Positions 1 to 12,300 of a DNA stretch of 64,000 bases are shown in pieces. This stretch comes from Ridgeia piscesae (Eukaryota; Annelida; Polychaeta; Sabellida; Siboglinidae). The notes beneath the pieces were generated by a model. The model had not been told where the DNA came from. It searched no databases and saw only the letters and a list, made by a program, of their open reading frames with translations. The first letter of the stretch is position 1. Every line of letters starts with the position of its first letter. The position numbers and the translations under genes were made by a program. The stretch is from assembly GCA_025642075.2 (NCBI GenBank), contig JAODUO010000146.1, positions 7,501-71,500 on the forward strand, written 5' to 3'.

Positions 1-344
1 GACAGCATTGACTGATTTCTTGAAACTGTCCTCTTGAGGCTTGAGTGCAACAAATGCAGTTCCCTCCAAAACCAGGGTGACGGAAAGAGAACATTCATTT
101 TCTCGTTCGCCCGGTTACGCAGAAAATTCGACCGACCATTGTAGATGACACAGTACTAGACGGAGCCCACTAAGCCTTAGCCTAAGCCGGCGTTGGTCTT
201 GGTTATAGAGTCGACGGTCAGTTCCTCAGCTATGACCCGTCCGGTAGATCTCCGTCCACCGACTTCTCAGCCCTGTGTGAGGCCATAGCGAAACAGCGGG
301 GCAGGCATGCCGGCAAATACACCTCGGTGAGTGGCACGTGTATG
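1..344. other. unassigned left-edge sequence
   Basis: No open frame with splice sites, no repeat and no family similarity was recognised here. The local base composition is more GC-rich than the following array. Confidence 0.4.
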
Positions 345-1010
345 CTAACGTAACAACACGGCAACGTAACCTTACAACGTAGCAACATGTCAAACTAACA
401 AAACAACGTATCATAGTAACATAACAACGTAACCTTGCAGCGTAGCAACGTGTCCAAGTAACATAACAAGTAACATAACAACATATCCAAGTAACATAAC
501 AACGTATCCAAGTAGCACAACAACGTATCCAAGTAACATAACCACGTATCCAAGTAACATAACGAATCCAAGTAGCACAACAACGTATCCAAGTAACATA
601 ACCACGTATCCAAGTAGCAAAACAACGTATCCAAGTAGCATAACAACGTATCCAAGTAACACAACAACGCGTCAACGTAACATAACAACGTATCCAAGTA
701 ACATAACAACGTGTCAAAGTAACATAACGACGTATCCAAGTAACATAACAACGCGTCAAAGTAACATAACACTGTAACAAAGTAACACAACGACTTAGTA
801 AAGTAATAAACAACATAATTTAATGTAGCAAGTGTGAGAATGTAAGAACAGTGAGAACGTAACAGTAAAACAACGTACCAACTTAACAACGTCGTAGCGA
901 CGAAACTAGTTATCTACTTACCAATGGCATAGGTATCAACATATTTAGTATCAGTGTTACATTTAACGTAACAACATAACGTAATAAATCCACAATGTTA
1001 CGACATAATA
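345..1010. repeat. 21-bp minisatellite
   Basis: Tandem, partly degenerate copies of a unit close to aacgtatccaagtaacataa. The purest part is about 470-770 and copies decay on both sides. Several frames stay open across it, so the cysteine/tyrosine-rich open frames here are repeat artefacts. Confidence 0.9.
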
Positions 1011-1090
1011 AATCAACAATGTTACAACGTAACGTATCAAACCATACGTACAAATCCACACGTACCAAACCACACGTACCCAAAGACATA

Positions 1091-1150
<60 letters not shown>

Positions 1151-1170
1151 CACACACGCACGACACACAC
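1091..1170. repeat. (CGCA)n followed by (CA)n microsatellite
   Basis: About 48 bases of cgca tetranucleotide run into a short ca dinucleotide tract. It is a simple sequence repeat with no coding signal. Confidence 0.95.
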
Positions 1171-2340
1171 GTGTGCTGCACAAACTGTAATAGTCATATC
1201 AAACTCAAATAAAACAGTTATACTACAATGAAAAACGAAGCGAAACAAACACTAGCATTTTTACTAGACCGATGTGTCACTTCCACTGTGCATATTTCCA
1301 TAACAGGGCCTACGAATTAACAGAGCAGCTGGCGGCGGCTCTATAGGCCCTACTCGCGTTCAGATATTCATACAGCATACGTTTCCCTGCCTCTCGCTCC
1401 ACCGCGAGTCGAGCATTCCCTCTTCCATGCTACGCGCGTTATTCAACCCTAGGGGAAACATGCGTCTTGGGAGGCACTTTGTAGCCCCAACACTTCTCCC
1501 CATAGATGCACGTGTTTACACTGGTAATACGTGGCCTTAACAAATGCATGTCGACGCGATTTCATGCAAATGCTTTCAAATGTAATTTTTTTAAATCGCA
1601 AAAACAGTTGGATCACATTACCCAAATGCAAATGTTTCGGCTGTGTATCTGACTATCTGTAGATGCATTTTAATTAATTTCAAATGTTGTGGAGTTCCCA
1701 GGCCTACATCAAATGCAGAGTACGACACGAACAGCCAGTTGCGACTGCACTTGAATTGCATTTGGTCGTATATAAAACATAATCAATCTGATGGTCGAAT
1801 TGAAATTCAGATGTTTATAATATTACCTTTCAAATGCTAATCTTTAGAAAAGAGTCACAGCAACTTCTGAAAAAGCCTTTTGCATTCTGAGATCTGTCTT
1901 TTATAAATAAAAATATTCAAAGAATGAACATGTTCTATACACAACGTATTGTCCATTTGAATGGACATATTGAGATTCATCAATGCCATAGAAAGGTTGT
2001 TTTACTTACACAAAACACTTAAAATAAAACTGTGCAAAATAAGGACACTATATGCGTTCTTAACATTTATTAACGTCGGTGGCTTGGGTTTGGCGGGACA
2101 GTGAATTAGAAAAACATAATAATTGATCGAATAACACATCAAATGTCAGAGTGGTATACATGGTAGGAATCCTGATCATACAAGTGAGAATTGTCCATGC
2201 TGTACACGTATACACTTTCCTTTAAAAAAAACCCAGCTAAACATGGTTGTTAGAAAGGGGGGCATCTCCTGGTTCTTCCGGAAACCAGCGTAGCCAGGTC
2301 TAATTTGTAAAAAGAAGATTGTTGTGTAGAATGTGGGAAG
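1171..2340. other. intergenic, nothing recognised
   Basis: AT-rich DNA with only short random open frames. No splice-flanked exon, RNA gene or transposon terminus was recognised. Confidence 0.4.
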
Positions 2341-2505
2341 GTTCACTATCAAACAGGATTGAAAATAATTAAATTAAAAGAAATTGAATTCGAATTGAAA
2401 AAATTGAATTGGAATTGAATTGGAAAAAATTGAATTGAAAGAACTTGGAATTGGAATTGAATGAAATGAATTGCAATTAATTGGATTTGAAAGAATGGAA
2501 TTGAC
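2341..2505. repeat. degenerate GAATT-type repeat
   Basis: Irregular reiteration of gaattg/ggaatt/aaaattg words over about 160 bases. It is low-complexity sequence. Confidence 0.7.
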
Positions 2506-2790
2506 CCCAGCCCTGCTATCAAATGATATTGCGGTTGCCTCGGCCTTATTGGTAATGAAGCATGTTTTGAAACGGGATGTTTTGCTTACCATTTCAACGT
2601 GTTGCGCGGTGGAAACTTTCAAATTGCGAACACCTTTACGAGTTTAATAAAATAAATAAACATTATTTGAGAGGCGGCAGATATCCAACATGTGTATTGT
2701 AGTCAAAACGTATATTTAAATAAATAACAAACATGAATAATGCATCGTTAAGTGAATAAGTCGTACATCGTTCGTGTTCTGTCCCGGCAG

Positions 2791-2898
2791 GTGGTGACGG
2801 CCGAAGGAGGAGGTTACCTCGCCTACAGGAGAGGCTCATGGGTCGCTGCCGAGGCACGCTCACAACACATCAAGCATCTAGCATGTGGACTCGACTGA
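2791..2898 (+). CDS. candidate terminal exon of an unidentified gene
   Basis: A GC-rich island in AT-rich DNA. It is preceded by a good acceptor (ttctgtcccggcag, ending at 2790) and reads 35 open codons to a TGA at 2896-2898. The C-terminal residues include GGGYLAYRRGSWVAAEAR and end in CGLD. I do not recognise the family. Any upstream exons would have to lie before 2790 and none is convincing there, so they may be outside the window. An AATAAA near 3316 could serve as its poly(A) signal. It may also be a chance open frame. Confidence 0.35.
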   Translation: MVTAEGGGYLAYRRGSWVAAEARSQHIKHLACGLD

Positions 2899-3125
2899 TC
2901 GATCCATCAATACTTAATGTAATCGCTCACGTGACACGTGTCTCTGCTATTGTGCAACTTGTAACACGTATGGGTTCCCCTTTAAAATCAATGCCTTCAT
3001 GTTTCAGACAAGAGCCACCGGCTTGTTTCATTAACACACGTCGGGCATTGTAGATCAGTAGGACAATCGATCTGGAGAGTAGAAGTGCCAGACTGACTGG
3101 TGTGCACACGGTAGATTATTAACAA
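2899..3125. other. possible 3' UTR of the orphan exon, otherwise unassigned
   Basis: AT-rich sequence after the TGA at 2898 and before the long-TIR MITE. No other feature is visible. Confidence 0.3.
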
Positions 3126-3567
3126 CGACGTTGTCGCGCTTACATTTTTCCGGGCGTTAAAAACGTTCCGGTTGACGTTTCTGCGCATGCGCAATAAATG
3201 TAAAATTACCAATGTCCAGCGAAACAACGAAGCATTTTCGGCATAAATGCCACGAGCTGTTCATTAACTTTCATGTGATGATTACTGTGAAGAGTCTTAA
3301 AATGTCGTTCAATGCAATAAAATATTACGTTTTTTATAAATCACTCTATCAAAATATGCCTCAAAACTTGTTTGTCTGGTATTAACTTGTGACAAATAAC
3401 TTTGCTGATAAGTTATATACATCCTAACGAACAACCCGTAGTATTTATACCATAAATGCTTTGTCTTTTCGCTGCACATTGATGATTGTACATATATCGC
3501 GCATGCGCAGAAACGTCAACCGGAACGTTTTTAACGCCCGGAAAAATTTAAACGCAACAACGTTCGC
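3126..3567. mobile_element. MITE with about 65-bp terminal inverted repeats
   Basis: The left arm (about 3126-3193) and right arm (about 3500-3567) are inverted copies of each other. They share an almost perfect core containing ccgggcgttaaaaacgttcc, then gttgacgtttctgcgcatgc. The roughly 300-bp centre is AT-rich and non-coding. The outermost bases of the arms have diverged, so the exact ends and target-site duplication are unclear. The superfamily is not assigned. Confidence 0.8.
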
Positions 3568-4110
3568 ACTGCCACTGGTTTCGTGCATTCAGAAATGCTG
3601 TGTGCGTAGATGTTGTACTTTATAGTCACCAAACCTTCTCTTACATGAAGCACCGTCAGACTTCACTATCATAGCCGCACTACTCTTTGGACTGAGCAAA
3701 GTGGCTTGAATAGCGATAATTTACCGAGGTTGCCACGAGGCGATGTTCAATTGTAAATAATATAAGTATTGTGTGTCGTGAAATCGTGGTACATAAACTA
3801 TAAATAATTATAACATGGATGAATTAACCACAACCTATAAAGTGTAACTATTACTTGATAGTTGTCTGTTTATGAATATAAAAGTTCTTTATTTGGCCAC
3901 CGCTCGCACATGGCCTGTGCTTGAAATATGTAAGTTCAAATGAAAACACACATGCAATACATACTAGACTACAGTTACTTAGTTTACATAATTATTATAA
4001 CATGGTTGTGCGACAAAAATTTAAGGCGCCTGCTTTGTTCAAGCCGCATATACAACTGTTTCGGTTTCTTTCTGTAGCATTATTTATTAATAGACACCCA
4101 CACTTGCTGC

Positions 4111-4113
<3 letters not shown>
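3568..4113. other. intergenic, nothing recognised
   Basis: AT-rich sequence with no splice-flanked open frame or repeat terminus seen. Confidence 0.4.

Positions 4114-4182
<69 letters not shown>
4114..4182. repeat. (TA)n microsatellite
   Basis: Pure alternating ta over about 69 bases. Confidence 0.98.
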
Positions 4183-6291
<2,109 letters not shown>

Positions 6292-6372
6292 ATGGTGTAC
6301 ATGCACTTTCCACATAGTTTAACAGAAGAAGAAGAGTTACTTCAAAGAAAATATGCCAAACTCAGAAAAAAG
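6292..6372 (+). CDS. NELFE: NELFE coding exon 1
   Basis: 27 codons from the ATG, ending in phase 0 at AAG before gtaggt. It encodes the acidic-then-basic N-terminal helix of NELF-E. This ATG is chosen because LTEEEELLQRKYAKLRKK aligns with the conserved family N-terminus. Confidence 0.93.
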
Positions 6373-9300
6373 GTAGGTAAACAAAACGAAAACACCGTAC
6401 TCAGTAGTCAGTACTATCTGTAGTCTAGATAATGTCCAGACTTCAGACAGAAGAAGTCTGCACATTATCTGGTACCCATTATCTAGGTGGCAGGACTTAG
6501 TCTTAGTTATTATATTTAAGGAAAACAACAGTTTATTATACGTCACTGACATGCTATCCACTTACATTTACAATTACATGCATATGAAATGAATAAATGG
6601 GTTGGACCCTGATTCCTGAATAAATATCGAAGCGTCTACGACTACGCGTATGTGAGCCGTATCTTTAGCCCGAACCCTAACCATACGTGAGGATGCGCGT
6701 GCATTTCATTTCTGTGCTTGCATCCATATCGATACGGCGGAGTTACACAAGGGAGCGATGTTTTCGACATTGTTAGATTTACAGCCAGCCATAGGGCAAT
6801 ATGTCAACATGCGAAAATAACAAAAGGCACAAAATCTCACGTATATTTAGAACTGAGCGCCAAAAAAGCTTCCGTTCGTAGGTACATCAACATGCACGCG
6901 CGGATAAACTTACGTACTTTTAGATTTGTTTGCTAAATAAAGATACAGCATGCATGCATGCAGGCGTGGAAAAGCTTACTCTTAGATCTGAGTGCTAAAG
7001 ATACTGCAGCAGAGCTTATGCATATAAATATGCATGCGTAGGGAAACTCATACTGCTACTAAAGATAAGGCTCACATATAGAAATCATGCACATGCGCTT
7101 ATCGACTGCTGTACCTTTAGACAAACGATGCTAAAAATACAGCTCACATAACCAAAAATAAAACATATGCATGTGCGTACCCAGTACCAATGAATATAGG
7201 CCTCCGATAAATATATCAGCATATACTCCATATGCATAAAAAATCCAGTTTATATTAATACTTTTGGAAATGTCAAATATGTATGAGCACTACTAATCAT
7301 TACAGATTGATGCGAGTGAGCGTGAGAATCACACCAAATATGTGAGACTTGGTAGCACTGAACCAGCCTGAATGTCTCGCTATGCCAGACAATAACAGAC
7401 AAATACATACTAATATATAGTTCCTGACACATTTCAGGATAGTCAACTGAACTGTGAGAACAGACCGAGACGAGGTCATTGATTTACTTCCATATTTCAT
7501 GATGGAGTCTATTACTTAAATGTTAATAAGTCTAACTGACCAAAATCAGCCAAGCTCTGTAAGCCTATTCTTAACCACTGCTGCATTTAAAGTTAAACTA
7601 AAGACCTATCTGTTTTTAAGAACTTTGTATAGCATTGTGAGCAACGGATGTTGGAACAGTGCTATACAGATTTCACGATTATGATTACTATGGTGCAATG
7701 TATTGGTTCGCGGTGTCTTGCAGAAGAAGGCCCTGGCTCTGATGCGCGCCGCAGCTAAACAGGAGCCAGTACAACCAACCAAAGTATCAAAGAAACAACG
7801 TGAGTATCAATGAAGACATGTTAATCTCAAAGCAGATGTGAGTGTCTCGATATCATGTTTCATATGAGTATCTCAAGGCAGACGTGAGTATAAATGAAGA
7901 CATGTATATCTCAAGGCAGATGTGAGTATCAATGAAGACATGTATATCTCAAGGCAGATGTGGGTGTCTCGATGTCTTGTTTCATATGAGTATCTCAAGA
8001 CAGACGTGAGTATCAATGAAGACATGTATATCTCAAGGCAGACGTGAGTATCAATGAAGACATGTATATCTCAAGACAGATGTGGGTGTCTCGATGTCAT
8101 GTTTCATATGAGTAACTCAAGGCAGACGTGAGTATAAATGAAGACATGTGTATCTCAAGGCAGATGTGGGTGTCTCGATATCATGTTTCATATGAGTATC
8201 TCAAGACAGACGTGAGTATCAATGAAGACATGTATATCTCAAAGCAGATGTGGGTGTCTCGATGTCATGTTTCATATGAGTAACTCAAGGCAGACGTGAG
8301 TATAAATGAAGACATGTGTATCTCAAGACAGTTGTGAGTTCACATATCTCAAGCCAGATGTGAGTATCTCGATCAATATCATGTGTCATATGAATTATGT
8401 TCAGGCAGACAGTAACTTGTATATCGAGATATGCATGAGTATGTGATTATCCATAGAAACGTGAGTATCTAGGCAGATATGAGTATTTAGAGACATATGT
8501 GAACATGCTATGACAGATGTGACTTACATTAATTTACACATGCTGATAAGGCAGAAGAAATGGGAATTTCTATCTAATTGCAAAACCTTAGCCAAACAAC
8601 ATTCAGTACCCGCATCCCTGTTAGCTAGAATGTCATCATATTTTCAACGTCTCAGTGTGGTAATTTCACCAAACTAAAACATATGCGCAAACTAACTAGG
8701 ATGTTATAGATATGTTTGCTTGTTCATGAATTATTCTGAAACATAAGGAGCTAAAAAAGTCAAATTCATTGAGTAGTTGTAAGGTTACTTTAGAACCAAG
8801 TTATGAGAAAAGAGACTGATTTTGTATTATTACAGAGTTATATTTACTTCTGATGTGTAACATTTCAGCATCAGAAGCTGCTGCGAATGCCACAGAACAG
8901 GCCAAAAAGTTGCTGAAGGCAGGGGTAAGGCTGTTGATTTAAATAAAAATGCAATATTTTGTATATCTTTATAACAAGTAGTAATGTTAATAATAATGTC
9001 AACCAACTGATGTTGTGATGTACATATCACATAGTTTTGAACTTACTTGTGTTACTATTTTTAACAGCTTTATGTAAAGATATATATTTGTAGAAATAAA
9101 AAATAAATAAAGGTGTCCATAATAAGTTCTTTCAAGTGAGATAGCAGCGAAATTTCCACTTGATAATAACATAATTTACAATATATTTCCTGTGTACTGC
9201 AGTTGTAGACAATGACACTATTCAGACCAACTGTGATAGTATTTATTTTTTGTAATGTTGATAACAATTCTGCTACCTCCACATTGCTTGCAGGCGATCA

Positions 9301-12300
9301 AAGTTGCAGCTGAGAAGAAAGATTCACAAAGTTTCAAGAGAAGCAAAAGACAAAAGGTTAGACAGAGTCATGTGCTGCAAACATGTTACAATTCACTCTC
9401 TGGTAGACCTGTACAACCAAATATCCTCTTGTCTTCACCTAGAAACATTCACGCGACCTGTCTCTTAAAGGACATGTGTCAATAATAAACTTAGTTTTAA
9501 TTCCACACAAGAAGCATCATGTGCTGTGAGAAACACTTGTCATCTGCCTGCATGTTATGTAACAGGAACCCTGCCCAATGCCTGTTAAGAATGTGTTCAA
9601 GGCACTGTTTTGTCAGTTCTGACAATTAGTAATTAATTTTCTAACCCTGCATTATTATATTGAGCAGATGTTTTCTTACTGCATTAAATTACCAGCCCAC
9701 TTATGTTTGCATTTGTTTTAGTAGTGATTAACCATGACTGCCAAATCAGACATGATACAAACATATATAACAGACAAGTAAATACTAATAGAGTTTAAGT
9801 TCTTTCTAGCATTCAGTAGTTTGCAATTTGTGAAGCCTTCTAAATCGTATTCTTATTTTCTTCCTCATGTGCACATTTGTTTCTGGTAAGCAATAACAAA
9901 TAATAATTCATAATTTCCTAATCCACACTTTACATACTGCTACAGGACACAGAGAAGTCAGCAGTCGGCTACCAGCCTTTCCCACCAACCCAGATGAGTG
10001 ACATGGATGATATCACTCCGCAGGTGACAGTACGGTGACACTCAAGCCAAACTTAGAGCACAGAGTCAATACAACTGTTCAATGCAGTCTGATGTGTTCC
10101 TTCATCCTGTCCTACTGTGATTTTCAGCCGTTGATGTCCTCAGACTTTTTAGTCCTTTGAGCGAAAGGTCCAGTGGACTTATAGCATCACTCTGCGTCTG
10201 CTGTTCGCTGTTTTAGTTCCCATATCTCAGAAACTGTTTGGGATCCATTTTTCTAATTAGGCATAGACACATATCAAGGCACTGCCCCGATGCACAAGAC
10301 ATTTATATTTTGTTGGATTGTTCTAACCACGCCTTTCACAAGACGTTTGTTGTAACATTATTATGAATATAATGAATCTGCATTATTAATATGAGAATGT
10401 TGTTTGCAGCAACCGGAAGGTCGAAGGCCATCCATGAAGGGGTTGTATGAGAGTTTTACCAGCTCCAGAGATAGGAAACCATGTGAGTCGTGTAACGCGA
10501 ATCTCTCTTATATCAGGCCACCCCAAATCACCAGATAATCCCTCACATCTCTTCAATATTTGTTATTAGCTAATACCCAAATCACAATACAATCTTACCT
10601 CCCCCCTCCTAACGATTTCCGAGATGTTTTGTGATAATATGTATGCCTGTTATTGCTCATAAATTAGTGACATAATTTAATAAAGTCTGAGATCTAATAC
10701 CTCAGTAAGTAAGTATTACATAGTTTTATGTTCATAACTGTATTATAATTTTTAATCCTGTTGTATTTTATGCACATCCGAACAGAATTGATTTGCATAT
10801 ATAACATCCATCCTGGATTGATTTGTTGTTGTTTTGTTTTTGCTATTATCTCAAATATACAGATCGAAAAACAAAGTTTCTTCAAAGGTAAATATGTCGA
10901 ATAAATAAGAGCATAGACCAATAAATGGTCTATATTTTTTAATAAATATAATTATATCATAATATTTATTATCAGTGTAACAATTTTTTTTTATTACTGT
11001 GGTCCCTGGCTTCCCTTTCTCCTATTTTCACACATTGTGATTGTTTCCAGCCGGGGAGAGGGAGAAAGAGAGGGAGCGGGACTTTGAGAGACGGGATCAC
11101 AGCAGGGAGCCACCAAAGAAGGGAAACACGGTGTATGTGCGGGCCCATGGGATCACGGAAGAGATTCTGAGGAAAGCATTCAGCAATGTGGGGAATATCT
11201 TAAATCTGACGATCGAACGTGTCAAGAAGTGAGTTGTATTTACATTTCAGCTCAACACACAGATACAGCAGTTGGTTAAATGATGGTAACGAAAAGATGA
11301 CCTTATATCCAAATACGTTTCTTTTGACAATATTTAACGAAGTCTGTACAATGAAAAGAATATATTTCTCCTATTAACTGGTACGACTGGATGTCTGGTC
11401 AAATGTCAATCACATAAATCCACCACCCAGTGGATATGTAAGCCTGCACAGTATGCTAGCCGATATTTCAATGCCTATATTTTGCTTGTCAACGTCGACA
11501 AAGATGCATAGCACAAATCAGCATGTTATTTTCAGTGTTGCTTTTAATAACAGTCGGACTAGTTGTAACAACTTCATGGAGAATTTTCCTGTCAGAATCT
11601 CACTTTTACAACTATGTTGCTGTCGTCAGCTGATGTCACATTGAAAAGGTATTGATGGATGTTTTGTGTAATACAATGTCTCCTGTTGCAGCTGTGGATT
11701 TGTGACTTTTGAAAAAATGGAATCTGCAGATAAAGCAATTAATGAGGTGAATAACCATCTAAAGCACGGCAGCGTAATAATGTCACGTGTGTTATTACGG
11801 CAGTGTAATAATGTCATGTTTTATGATGGCAGCGTAATAATGTCATGTTTGTTATGATGGCAGTGTAATAATGTCATGTTTGTTATTATGGCAGCGTAAT
11901 AATGTTGTATGTTATTACGGCAGTGTAATAATGTCATGTATGTTATTACGGCAGCATAATAATGTCATGTATGTTATTACGGCAATGTAATAACGTCATG
12001 TATGTTATTATGGCAGCATAATAATGTCATGTTCGTTATGATGGCAGCGTAATAATGTCATGTTTGTTATTATGGCAGCGTAATAATGTCGTATGTTATT
12101 ATGGCAGTGTAATAATGTCATGTATGTTATTACGGCAGCGTAATAGTGTCATGTATGTTATTATGTCAGCATAATAATGTTATTATGGCAACATAATAAT
12201 GTCATGTATGTTATTACGGCAGCGTAATAATGTCATGTGTGTTATTACGACAGCGTAATAATGTCATGTATGTTATTACGACAGCATAACGATGTCATGT

